Shown: positions 7,327 to 14,273 of the stretch, piece after piece
Position numbering within the stretch: position 1 is the first letter of the stretch
Layout: each line of letters begins with the position of its first letter
Source: an uncultured Thiotrichaceae bacterium
GTDB taxonomy: Bacteria; Pseudomonadota; Gammaproteobacteria; Thiotrichales; Thiotrichaceae
Assembly (NCBI GenBank): GCA_902727945.1
Contig: CACVAV010000337.1
Span: 1-15,926, forward strand
Direction: 5' to 3'
DNA: 15,926 nt
The notes under the pieces: model-generated
What the model saw: only the letters and a program-made list of their open reading frames with translations
Databases searched by the model: none
What the model was told of the DNA's origin: nothing
Program-made: the position numbers and the translations under genes

Positions 7327-8454
7327 ATGATGCGTTCCGCTATGACAAAAAAATTATTGCTGGCTGCCTTGCTGGTTCTTACCGTGCAAGGATCGGCTTG
7401 TGCAGGCGCTCTGCCAAGCAATGTCGGAGGACAACCGTTACCGTCACTCTCCCCGATGCTGGAACGTGTTACACCTGCCGTCGTTAACATCACCACGGAA
7501 GGTAAACAAAAACTGGACGACTCACTGGCCAATGACCCGTTTTTCAAACGTTTTTTTGACAATGTTCAGGGTGAGCGCCGCATAGACGGCACCGGCTCCG
7601 GTGTCATTATCCATTCCAAACACGGCCATATTCTGACTAATTATCATGTTCTGGAAGGCGCTGAACGCATTAATGTCACTTTAAATGATGGCAGAAAGTT
7701 TGTTGCCCGGGTCGTTGGCGCAGACCCTAAAGCAGACTTAGCGGTGATTGCCATTCCGGCTGAGCGTTTATCTGCCATACGCTTTGGCAACTCCAAACAC
7801 CTGCGGGTAGGTGATTTTGTGGTCGCTATCGGTAACCCTTACGGCATCGGCCAATCCGTTACCTCCGGCATTATCAGTGCACTGCACCGTAACCCCGGCA
7901 TTGGTGAATATGAAGATTTTATTCAGACAGATGCTTCCATCAATCTGGGCAACTCCGGGGGCGCATTGATTAATCTGCGGGGCGAACTCATTGGCATAAA
8001 CACGGCCATTCTTGGTGGACAGAGCGGCGGCAATATCGGTATTGGCTTTGCTATTCCGATTAATACAGCGGCGGGCATCATCGACCAGATTGTCCGCTTC
8101 GGCCAGGTAGAACGCGGCATTCTGGGTATAGAAGTCGGCAATGTTGATCCGCAGACAGCGCGTGCCTCCGGATTAGCAGCCCACGCAGGTGCATTAATTG
8201 AACGTGTTTTCCCTGCATCATCTGCTGATTTAGCAGGTTTGCAGGCGGGCGATATTATTATACGGCTGAATAATTCTGAGGTGAGTGGTGCCAGTGATGT
8301 AAAAAGTCTGATCGGCTCCATGCGGGCAGGTTCCAAACTGGGCATTGTCTATCTACGGGCAGGACGCACACGGACGGCGCACACCAGTATCGGTGAATCC
8401 ATACCTATTCCCTCCCCTGCAACCGAAGCCAAGCCCTTCTGGGAGAGTAATTAA
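7327..8454 (+). CDS. Periplasmic HtrA/Deg-type serine protease with one PDZ domain
   Basis: A secreted serine protease of the Deg/HtrA family that should degrade or sense misfolded envelope proteins. Residues 1-27 form a Sec signal peptide ending around SACAGA. The trypsin-like domain carries H107 in ILTNYHVLEGA, D137 in DPKADLAVIAI and S210 in NLGNSGGALIN. The LA-loop region DPFFKRFFD (70-78) resembles DegQ. One PDZ domain covers about 262-350 (GILGIEV to RTRTAH), and a short proline-rich tail ends the protein. With 375 residues and one PDZ it is shorter than DegP/DegQ (two PDZ) and closer in architecture to DegS/AlgW, yet it seems cleaved rather than membrane-anchored. C25 lacks a proper lipobox (GSAC). 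AGGA seven bases before ATG supports this start. No RseA-like gene is nearby, so the role is open. Confidence 0.92.
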   Translation: MMRSAMTKKLLLAALLVLTVQGSACAGALPSNVGGQPLPSLSPMLERVTPAVVNITTEGKQKLDDSLANDPFFKRFFDNVQGERRIDGTGSGVIIHSKHGHILTNYHVLEGAERINVTLNDGRKFVARVVGADPKADLAVIAIPAERLSAIRFGNSKHLRVGDFVVAIGNPYGIGQSVTSGIISALHRNPGIGEYEDFIQTDASINLGNSGGALINLRGELIGINTAILGGQSGGNIGIGFAIPINTAAGIIDQIVRFGQVERGILGIEVGNVDPQTARASGLAAHAGALIERVFPASSADLAGLQAGDIIIRLNNSEVSGASDVKSLIGSMRAGSKLGIVYLRAGRTRTAHTSIGESIPIPSPATEAKPFWESN

Positions 8455-8483
8455 CCAACTTTTACGTAAAAAGTAGCTTTATT

Positions 8484-8512
8484 CTTTGAAAAAAAGAAAA
8501 AAATCATATAAA
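8484..8512 (+). promoter_or_regulatory. Candidate promoter of the intergenic RNA
   Basis: A weak -35 CTTTGA (8484-8489) and a -10 TATAAA (8507-8512) are 17 bp apart on the plus strand. They lie just after htrA and before the chain of hairpins, so transcription would begin near 8519. The intervening A-rich tract could act as an UP-like or bent segment. This is a consensus match only. Confidence 0.4.
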
Positions 8513-8567
8513 GTGTGAACCTTATACAGCTTGTGTTCATCTAACTAGGTAAGTTGAACATAAAGAG

Positions 8568-8615
8568 ATGGATCTCGTTGAAAGATTCCGCGATAAAAAG
8601 AGTCTCAACAAATAA
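8568..8615 (+). CDS. Possible 15-residue peptide inside the candidate RNA
   Basis: ATG at 8568 opens a 15-codon frame, MDLVERFRDKKSLNK, closed by TAA at 8613-8615. It is strongly charged and lies within the hairpin chain. No well-spaced Shine-Dalgarno precedes it (AAGAG directly abuts the ATG). A frame this short is likely by chance; I list it because a dual-function RNA would look like this. Confidence 0.15.
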   Translation: MDLVERFRDKKSLNK

Positions 8616-8691
8616 AGCGCTAAAGCCCGGCGCTGTTGAGTAATCTTTCGCGGACACAGGTTTGGTGTCCCCAATCCAGACCTGTTTATTA

Positions 8692-8735
8692 AACCCCGGC
8701 TTTTAGACCCCCTGTTTGGCCGGGGTTCCTTTTTT
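8692..8735. terminator. Intrinsic terminator, possibly bidirectional
   Basis: AACCCCGGC (8692-8700) pairs perfectly with GCCGGGGTT (8719-8727), followed on the plus strand by CC and six T (8730-8735). It would end plus-strand transcription from htrA or the intergenic RNA. The T-run overlaps the engB stop codon (8734-8736). On the minus strand the same stem sits directly after engB and is followed by TTTAATAAA, so it probably also ends the engB transcript, less strongly. Confidence 0.85.
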
Positions 8736-9354
8736 AAAGGGAACCCTCCTCCTCATTACCACGCCCCAGCCAACCTTCCAAATGATCCCATAGCTCATCA
8801 AGCCCCTGCCCTTTTTCTGCAGAAAAAAGCTGCACGGTCGCATCGACCGCAGATGCCTGCATCGCCTTCCTGACCTGAAGAAAAGTGGTAGCCGCCTGTC
8901 CCCGCTTTAATTTATCAGCTTTATTCAATAAAACATGCACCGGTAATCTTCGCTGTTCAGCCCAATACAAAAAGCCCTGATCAAAATCAGTTAAGGGATG
9001 ACGCACATCCATGACCAGAATCAATCCTCTCAGGGTGGAACGTTTGGTAAGATAGTCTTCGATAAACGCCTGCCATTGTCGTTTTACTTTCTCAGGGACT
9101 TTGGCATAACCATAACCGGGAAGATCCACCAGGCTACAACCGTCAGACAATGTGAAAAAATTAATGAGCTGAGTGCGTCCGGGTGTTTTACTGGTGCGGG
9201 CCAGGCTTTTTTGAGAGCAGACACGATTGATCGTACTGGACTTGCCTGAATTGGAACGTCCGGCAAAGGCGACTTCAAAAGCACCCGCAGGGGGTAACGT
9301 TGAAAAGGTTGTCGCACTTTGGGTAAATTTTGCTTGCTGAAAATAAGCATTCAT
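8734..9354 (-). CDS. engB: Ribosome biogenesis GTPase EngB (YihA/YsxC)
   Basis: A cytoplasmic TRAFAC-class GTPase needed for assembly of the 50S ribosomal subunit and classically linked to cell division. It has 206 residues, the usual length. The G motifs are in order: G1 GRSNSGKSS (32-40), G2 TPGRTQ (57-62), G3 DLPG (77-80) followed by YGYAKV, G4 NKAD (144-147) and G5 SAEKG (178-182). The acidic tail GNEEEGSL is lineage-specific. The start at 9354 gives the expected MNAYFQQAKF beginning, though the Shine-Dalgarno is weak (AGAGA about 12 bases upstream). It is divergent from cytochrome c4, an arrangement conserved in Pseudomonas and other proteobacteria, and it converges on the candidate RNA, sharing its terminator. 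Confidence 0.97.
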   Translation of the reverse strand: MNAYFQQAKFTQSATTFSTLPPAGAFEVAFAGRSNSGKSSTINRVCSQKSLARTSKTPGRTQLINFFTLSDGCSLVDLPGYGYAKVPEKVKRQWQAFIEDYLTKRSTLRGLILVMDVRHPLTDFDQGFLYWAEQRRLPVHVLLNKADKLKRGQAATTFLQVRKAMQASAVDATVQLFSAEKGQGLDELWDHLEGWLGRGNEEEGSL

Positions 9355-9379
9355 AATGTTAGCATTCTCTAATATTTTT

Positions 9380-9409
9380 TTGCGGTATAACGCCAGAATG
9401 TGATATACA
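9380..9409 (+). promoter_or_regulatory. Candidate extended -10 promoter of cytochrome c4
   Basis: TTGCGG (9380-9385) and TATACA (9404-9409) are 18 bp apart, and the -10 is preceded by TG plus one base (9401-9403), an extended -10 element. Transcription would begin near 9416, leaving a leader of about 80 bases. I found no clear FNR/ANR half-sites. Confidence 0.45.
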
Positions 9410-9496
9410 GTTCTGCATTTTTGAGAGCATAGCGGGCATAGATGCGCTGTAGCAATTAGATTTGCAGCTTTATTCGATGTTTTAGGAGTATTTTAG

Positions 9497-10147
9497 ATGA
9501 AAAAGACACTCATCATGGTATTGGCAGGCCTTGCTGTCAGTGCTTCAACCACCGTGTTAGCCAATAGTGCAGCCACTGAATTGAAAGGTGATCCGGCAAA
9601 AGGCAAATCACTATCAGCCACTTGTGCGGCTTGTCATGGCGCTGATGGTAATAGCACCAACCCTGAATGGCCGAAGCTGGCGGGACAGCATGAGTCTTAC
9701 CTGTTGAAACAGCTGCAAAACTTCAAAGCCGGTCAGGATGTCGAGGGAGGGCGTTACAATGCCTCCATGGCACCCATGGTAGCAGGCTTATCTAATCAGG
9801 ATATGGCTGACCTGGCAGCCTACTATTCATCGCAAACAGCCAAACAGGGTGAAGCTGACCAAACGATGGTTGAGCTGGGCAGACAGATTTACAAAGGCGG
9901 CAACAATGCTTCCGGCGTTGCGGCTTGTGCAGCCTGTCACGGCCCGAACGGCAGCGGCAATCCCGCGTCTAAGTTCCCTGCACTGGCGGGTCAGCATGCG
10001 AAATATACGGCGATACAGCTGGAAGCCTTCAGCAAGTATCAGCGGGCTAACGACGCAGGTCAGATGATGCGTAATATTGCTGACAAAATGACTGATGCAG
10101 AAATGGCAGCAGTGTCTGAATATATTTCAGGCTTGCAAAACCAGTAG
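9497..10147 (+). CDS. Dihaem cytochrome c4
   Basis: A periplasmic class I dihaem cytochrome that carries electrons from the quinol side (bc1 complex) to terminal oxidases. It has 216 residues. Residues 1-23 form a Sec signal peptide (cleavage near VLANS). Two homologous halves each have a CAACH haem site, at 43-47 and 144-148. Axial methionines are expected near M91/M94 and M190/M191. The repeated PKLAGQH (59-65) and PALAGQH (161-167) confirm the internal duplication. AGGAG eight bases before ATG fixes the start. It begins the plus-strand block followed by the System II maturation genes, which fits its need for covalent haem attachment. The gene is often called cc4 or cycA. Confidence 0.95.
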   Translation: MKKTLIMVLAGLAVSASTTVLANSAATELKGDPAKGKSLSATCAACHGADGNSTNPEWPKLAGQHESYLLKQLQNFKAGQDVEGGRYNASMAPMVAGLSNQDMADLAAYYSSQTAKQGEADQTMVELGRQIYKGGNNASGVAACAACHGPNGSGNPASKFPALAGQHAKYTAIQLEAFSKYQRANDAGQMMRNIADKMTDAEMAAVSEYISGLQNQ

Positions 10148-10195
10148 CCTCTGCAAGACGTACACTCCCGGCCGTCAAAGAGGAGATGTACTGTC

Positions 10196-10318
10196 ATGGC
10201 TGTTAAGCAACATACGAATCTGTATGCGTACTTAGGGTTATTTTGCATTTGTGAAAAAGGGTGGCATTGTGCCACCCTTTGTCGTATTAGTTTTCAAGAG
10301 TTTAAAGACCTCCCATGA
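10196..10318 (+). CDS. 40-residue Cys-rich small ORF coupled to resB
   Basis: ATG at 10196 opens a 40-codon frame ending TGA at 10316-10318, which overlaps the resB ATG (10315) in an ATGA junction. AGAGGAG (10179-10185) lies about ten bases upstream of the ATG, whereas resB itself has no good Shine-Dalgarno. Translational coupling from this ORF into resB is therefore plausible. The peptide has four cysteines in its middle, FCICEKGWHCATLC (16-29), and no recognised domain. Its codons run through the perfect hairpin at 10256-10280, so ribosome position could change RNA folding, as in a leader peptide. Against it: 40 open codons can occur by chance, and I recognise no homologue. Confidence 0.35.
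   Translation: MAVKQHTNLYAYLGLFCICEKGWHCATLCRISFQEFKDLP
10256..10280 (+). terminator. Perfect hairpin in the c4-resB gap (partial terminator or attenuator)
   Basis: AAAGGGTGGC (10256-10265) pairs perfectly with GCCACCCTTT (10271-10280) around the loop ATTGT. The following bases (GTCGTATTAGTTTT) hold only a late, interrupted T-run, so termination is probably incomplete. It may lower resB-ccsB expression relative to the abundant cytochrome c4, or protect the c4 mRNA 3' end. Confidence 0.6.
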
Positions 10319-12306
10319 AATCATCCAGAACAGTCGGCTCCAGAATAGTAAATTTTCTCGGTTCAATGAACCTGGCTATTACCCTGCTGGTAGTGTTGGC
10401 TATCGCCTCTGTCCTAGGCACCGTATTACAACAAAACCAACCGTATACATCCTACGAAATTAAATTCGGTAAATTCTGGTTTGAAGCATTCAGATCACTG
10501 GGGTTGTACGATGTCTACTCTGCCGTGTGGTTCCTGCTGATACTGGGCTTTCTGGTGCTATCCACCACCACTTGCGTAGTCAGAAACACACCCGGCATGC
10601 TGAAAGAACTCACCCGGTTCCGCGAAGGCGTCAAAGAAAAATCGCTGCGCCTGATGAAACAGTCTGAAGCCATGCACAGCAAACAATCCGTTGATGACAT
10701 ACAGACACTGGTTAAACGGGTATTAAAAGCGGAAAACTTCCGTTTTCGCGAAAAGAGCGAAAAGGAGAATGGTCAATATACCGTCTTAGCGGCTATGAAA
10801 GGCGGCTCTAACCGGTGGGGCTATTGGCTGACTCATATCGGCATTATCGTTATCTGCCTGGGCGGGCTATTTGATAGTCGTCTGCCCATGATGTTCGCGG
10901 AATGGCAGGGTGAGGTAATACCCGAGACCCGTAACGTACCTGCTTCTGAAGTGCCGGATGTCAGTACGCTTTCCTCAGCTAACTTTTCTTACCGTGGCTC
11001 GGTTGATATACCGGAAGGACGACGTGCCAATATCGTATTTCTGCCGGTGCGTGACGGCTATCTGGTACAAAGACTTCCCTATGAAGTTGAAGTTAAAGAA
11101 TTTCGTGTTGAACACTATTCCACCGGCCAGCCAAAATCCTTTGAGAGTGACCTGGTTATCCATGATCCGGATCTGGAAGCACCGCTGGAAGAAACCATTT
11201 CGGTTAATCACCCTTTATTGTACAAGGGCACAGCTATCTATCAGGCTAACTTTGGTGATGGCGGCTCAGAAATCAAAATGAAGTTGCACCCTTTTGTTAA
11301 TCAGTATGCTACTCAGGAAATGACCGGCAATGTCTTCAAGGAATATAATCTGACTAACGGCGACCGGAAATTCCGCCTTGAACTGGAAAATTTCCGCCTG
11401 TTTAATATCAACCCTATCAAAAATGATGATGGCGAAGAAGAACAGAAGAACTTAGGGCCGAGCTTTATCTTCCGGCTGCGTAACGCCGCTGGTGAAGCCA
11501 TCGAGTACACCAATTACATGGCTCCGGTGACACTGGATGGCCGCCAATATATCCTGAGTGGCGTACAGGTAAGCCCGTCAGACCCACAGCGTTTCCTGCA
11601 TATCCCGGCAGATAATAAAGGCAGTGTGGGCTTATTTATGAAATTCCTGAAAAACCTGCAAGATACAGCGCTGGTGCGTAAAGTCTCGATAGATACCACG
11701 GTTGAATCGATGCAAGGCGCGAAGCTGAATGATGATGCAGTACAAAATCAGGTAGTCGAATCAATGGTACGTCTGACGCAATTGTTTGTGACCACCGGCT
11801 TCGATGGTATCTCTGAGGACATTGCTGCCCGGTTTCCGGAAGACAAGCGGGCCTCTGTGTCAGAAGCGTTCATGAAAGTGCTGCAGGCTTCGCTCAGGGC
11901 TGTTTATTTAGAAACCCTGAGGCAAGAAGGCAAGCCCGAAGCAGATGAGCGCGACTGGCTCTTCTATGATGACAGCATGAGTGCGATAGCCAACCTGCCC
12001 TTCTATGGTTCGCCGTGGTACATTCAGATGACCGGATTCACACAAATTGAAGCATCCGGCCTGCAAATCACCCGTTCGCCGGGTAAGAATATTGTCTATT
12101 TCGGTAGCACCATGCTAATTATTGGGGTCTTTCTGTTATTTTACGTATCTCATCGTAGAATCTGGGTGTACCTGAAGCCGCAGGATGATGGTCAGACCGA
12201 AATCATACTGGCCGGAAGCGCCAACCGGAATGAAGACGAGTTCAAAAAATATTTTCAACGATTGCAACTGGCATTCCGCCAGACGCTATCAGACGGAGGC
12301 AAGTAA
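10315..12306 (+). CDS. resB: Cytochrome c biogenesis protein ResB (Ccs1)
   Basis: The membrane partner of CcsA/CcsB in System II cytochrome c maturation, which holds apocytochrome and helps deliver haem in the periplasm. It has 663 residues. Four hydrophobic segments fit the family: about 18-38, 68-88, 168-186 and 593-611. A large periplasmic domain lies between the third and fourth. Candidate haem-relevant histidines flank the membrane segments, H174 in WLTHIGIIV and H613 in YVSHRRIW. The HPLLYKGTAIYQANFG stretch (about 301-316) is a strong ResB signature. The start at 10315 is preceded by the ATGA overlap with the small ORF and lacks a good Shine-Dalgarno. ccsB begins six bases after the stop, so the two are one transcriptional unit. 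Confidence 0.96.
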   Translation: MKSSRTVGSRIVNFLGSMNLAITLLVVLAIASVLGTVLQQNQPYTSYEIKFGKFWFEAFRSLGLYDVYSAVWFLLILGFLVLSTTTCVVRNTPGMLKELTRFREGVKEKSLRLMKQSEAMHSKQSVDDIQTLVKRVLKAENFRFREKSEKENGQYTVLAAMKGGSNRWGYWLTHIGIIVICLGGLFDSRLPMMFAEWQGEVIPETRNVPASEVPDVSTLSSANFSYRGSVDIPEGRRANIVFLPVRDGYLVQRLPYEVEVKEFRVEHYSTGQPKSFESDLVIHDPDLEAPLEETISVNHPLLYKGTAIYQANFGDGGSEIKMKLHPFVNQYATQEMTGNVFKEYNLTNGDRKFRLELENFRLFNINPIKNDDGEEEQKNLGPSFIFRLRNAAGEAIEYTNYMAPVTLDGRQYILSGVQVSPSDPQRFLHIPADNKGSVGLFMKFLKNLQDTALVRKVSIDTTVESMQGAKLNDDAVQNQVVESMVRLTQLFVTTGFDGISEDIAARFPEDKRASVSEAFMKVLQASLRAVYLETLRQEGKPEADERDWLFYDDSMSAIANLPFYGSPWYIQMTGFTQIEASGLQITRSPGKNIVYFGSTMLIIGVFLLFYVSHRRIWVYLKPQDDGQTEIILAGSANRNEDEFKKYFQRLQLAFRQTLSDGGK

Positions 12307-12312
12307 ACTATC

Positions 12313-13506
12313 ATGTCCGTTCAACAAAATGCGTTAGATAAAAATACATTAGATGACTTTATAGACAAACCCAACCTGCTCCAAAAGCTCGGTATCTTTG
12401 ACTGGGTTTGGGCACTGCTGGTGACTGTGGGCGCTGCCTTTGTTTTCACACAATACGCTGCCCACATGGATGTTTATGAGCAGGGGATTCTAATCCTGTC
12501 AGTACCGTCACTCATCGCCTTTGGCTGGTCATGGCGTCCGATGCAATCGCTCACACTGGTGGTGACTGTACTCAGCCTGCTGGGCATCTGGCTTTACGGG
12601 GGTAACTATGGCAATGCTGAAAGCAGTTTTGGCCTGAGGTTCCTGGTTTCCAGCCAGTCAGCTGTTATGTGGATGAGCGCTCTGTTTGTACTGTCCACCG
12701 TTTTCTATTTTGCCGGGCTGATTGCCGGCAGTGAGTTTATAGAAAAAACAGCATCAGCCATGAGCTGGACAGCGATTACTATGGGTTTTGTCGGCCTGAT
12801 GGTACGTTGGTATGAGTCTTACCTGATTGATCCGGAATTTGGCCATATTCCGGTCAGTAACCTGTATGAAGTATTCATTCTGTTCTGCCTGATTACCGGC
12901 CTGCTCTACATGTATTACGAAGGCCGCTACAAAAACCGTTCAATGGGCGGGTTTGTATTATTAGTGATTAGTGCGGCTGTTGCCTTCCTGTTGTGGTACG
13001 GCTTTTCACGCGGTGCTGACGAAATTCAGCCGCTGGTGCCGGCATTGAAAAGTTACTGGATGAAAATTCATGTACCTGCCAATTTCGTCGGCTACGGTGC
13101 TTTCGCACTCTCTGCCATGGTCAGTGTGGCTTATCTGTTAAAAGACAGCGCCCTGAAACGTAATCCTGACGGTCTGATGGCCAGACGCCTGCCTTCGCTG
13201 GAAATGATGGATGACCTTAGCTACAAGTCTATCGCATTAGGTTTTGCTTTCTTCACTATCGCCACTATTTTAGGTGCTATGTGGGCGGCGGAAGCCTGGG
13301 GTGGTTATTGGTCATGGGATCCGAAAGAAACCTGGGCATTAATCGTCTGGCTGAACTACGCTGCGTGGTTGCATTTCCGTTTCTCTAAAGGCTGGCGTGG
13401 TACACACATGGCGTGGTGGGCTATTGCGGGCCTGTTCATCACCCTGTTCGCTTTTATCGGTGTGAATATGTTTTTATCAGGCCTGCATTCCTACGGTGAA
13501 CTTTAA
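12313..13506 (+). CDS. ccsB: Cytochrome c biogenesis protein CcsB (CcsA/ResC type)
   Basis: The polytopic haem-handling subunit of the System II cytochrome c synthase. It exports or presents haem for attachment to CXXCH sites together with ResB. It has 397 residues and many hydrophobic segments. The tryptophan-rich WWD motif is WGGYWSWDPKETW (329-341), with likely haem-ligand histidines on either side, H253 in MKIHVPANF and H365 in GTHMAWW. Residues 1-30 form a polar cytoplasmic start. GGAGG at 12296-12300, inside the end of resB, supports the ATG. Proteobacterial annotation usually calls this CcsB, while chloroplast and Helicobacter nomenclature uses CcsA or its fusion. No ccmABCDEFGH genes are seen, consistent with System II. 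Confidence 0.96.
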   Translation: MSVQQNALDKNTLDDFIDKPNLLQKLGIFDWVWALLVTVGAAFVFTQYAAHMDVYEQGILILSVPSLIAFGWSWRPMQSLTLVVTVLSLLGIWLYGGNYGNAESSFGLRFLVSSQSAVMWMSALFVLSTVFYFAGLIAGSEFIEKTASAMSWTAITMGFVGLMVRWYESYLIDPEFGHIPVSNLYEVFILFCLITGLLYMYYEGRYKNRSMGGFVLLVISAAVAFLLWYGFSRGADEIQPLVPALKSYWMKIHVPANFVGYGAFALSAMVSVAYLLKDSALKRNPDGLMARRLPSLEMMDDLSYKSIALGFAFFTIATILGAMWAAEAWGGYWSWDPKETWALIVWLNYAAWLHFRFSKGWRGTHMAWWAIAGLFITLFAFIGVNMFLSGLHSYGEL

Positions 13507-13539
13507 CTACCTATCTTTAGTCTGACTGAAAGTAATAGA

Positions 13540-13563
13540 GGGGGCTGCCAATGAGCAGTCTCC
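13540..13563 (+). other. Hairpin between ccsB and dsbA
   Basis: GGGGGCTGC (13540-13548) can pair with GCAGTCTCC (13555-13563) over nine positions, two of them G-U, around the loop CAATGA. No T-run follows, so it is not a clear terminator. It covers the upstream in-frame ATG at 13551, which has no proper ribosome site, and this argues for the downstream dsbA start. Confidence 0.4.
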
Positions 13564-13592
13564 AAACAACCATAAATCCAAGGAGAAATTTG

Positions 13593-14243
13593 ATGAAGAG
13601 AGTGTTTAGTTTTACGTTGCCTGCCCTGTTGCTGGCGATTGTTGGCCTGGCAGGCTGCATTCCGGAATCACAGGCGCGTACTTTCACTGAAAATGTTGAC
13701 TTTGCTGTCATCACCCCTCCGTTAAGCACCCAGGCAGAAGAAGGCAAAGTTGAAGTAGCTGAAATTTTTTGGTATGGCTGCCCGCATTGTTACACCCTTG
13801 AGCCGACCATGGAAAAATACGTGGCAAACAAACCTGACAATGTTACCTTTTCGCGTGTTCCGGCTATGCTGGATGCCAGCTGGTCATTCCACGGCAAACT
13901 GTATTATGTCGGACAAATGCTGGATGCAGATGGCAGTAAAGGTATTCATACCAAAATTTTCGAAGCACTGCACAAACAACGCCGCCGTATTGCTAATGAC
14001 GATCAGCTAAGACGCTTTTTTACAGGAAACGGCTTTAAGGCAGATGAGATTAATAACGCACTGAAATCAATGGAGCTTAAGGCTCAACTTGATTACGCGA
14101 AAGAAATCACCTTCAAGTCAAGCCTGGATTCCGTGCCGACCCTTATCGTTAACGGCAAGTATCTGACCAGCCCCAGCATGGTTTCCGGCAATGATAAGCT
14201 GCTTGAAGTGGTTAATTACCTCACCGGCCTGGAATCAAAATAA
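13593..14243 (+). CDS. dsbA: Thiol:disulfide interchange protein DsbA, probable lipoprotein
   Basis: A periplasmic thioredoxin-fold oxidase that introduces disulfide bonds into secreted proteins. I choose the ATG at 13593 because AAGGAG lies seven bases upstream and it starts directly with a signal peptide; the in-frame ATG at 13551 would add 14 polar residues. From this start the protein has 216 residues. A hydrophobic stretch ends in the lipobox LAGC (19-22), predicting lipid attachment at C22; Ile at +2 would not retain it in the inner membrane. SPase I cleavage after SQA (28) is the alternative. The active site is C63-P-H-C66 in FWYGCPHCYTLEP, and the cis-proline is P182 in SVPTLIV. Its place after cytochrome c4 and ResB/CcsB fits thiol control of apocytochromes. 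DsbB is not in the window. Confidence 0.94.
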   Translation: MKRVFSFTLPALLLAIVGLAGCIPESQARTFTENVDFAVITPPLSTQAEEGKVEVAEIFWYGCPHCYTLEPTMEKYVANKPDNVTFSRVPAMLDASWSFHGKLYYVGQMLDADGSKGIHTKIFEALHKQRRRIANDDQLRRFFTGNGFKADEINNALKSMELKAQLDYAKEITFKSSLDSVPTLIVNGKYLTSPSMVSGNDKLLEVVNYLTGLESK

Positions 14244-14273
14244 TCAGCCACAACTTAATAACCGGACTAAATA

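Larger units (their letters stand above)
8519..8735 (+). ncRNA. Candidate structured small RNA next to engB
   Basis: A gene-free stretch with ordered inverted repeats and a strong terminator. Stems in order: TTGTGTTCA (8531-8539) with 8555-8563 (one G-U); GAGA (8565-8568) with TCTC (8573-8576); GAAAGATT (8580-8587) with AATCTTTC (8642-8649), enclosing CTCAACA (8604-8610) with TGTTGAG (8634-8640) and AGCGC (8616-8620) with GCGCT (8630-8634); GGACAC (8652-8657) with GTGTCC (8665-8670); and the terminator. A promoter-like pair precedes it. Established knowledge: the gap upstream of engB/yihA holds Spot 42 in enterobacteria and ErsA in Pseudomonas. I see no sequence similarity to Spot 42, so this is a positional analogue at most. 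It could instead be the htrA 3' UTR or a processed fragment of it. Its 5' end is inferred. Confidence 0.5.

Noticed and set aside
7399..7404. A lipobox making the HtrA protein a lipoprotein at C25
   Set aside because: The residues before the cysteine (G, S, A) lack the aliphatic residue expected at -3, so ordinary signal peptidase I cleavage is more likely.
8519..8735. Identity with Spot 42, 6S RNA or a CsrB/RsmZ-type RNA
   Set aside because: I recall no matching sequence for Spot 42 or 6S. CsrB-type RNAs need many GGA loops, and only one good candidate (UGGA in the hairpin at 8565-8576) is visible.
13551..13592. A 14-residue N-terminal extension of DsbA from ATG 13551
   Set aside because: That ATG lies in a hairpin and has no spaced Shine-Dalgarno, while ATG 13593 has AAGGAG and begins a proper signal peptide.
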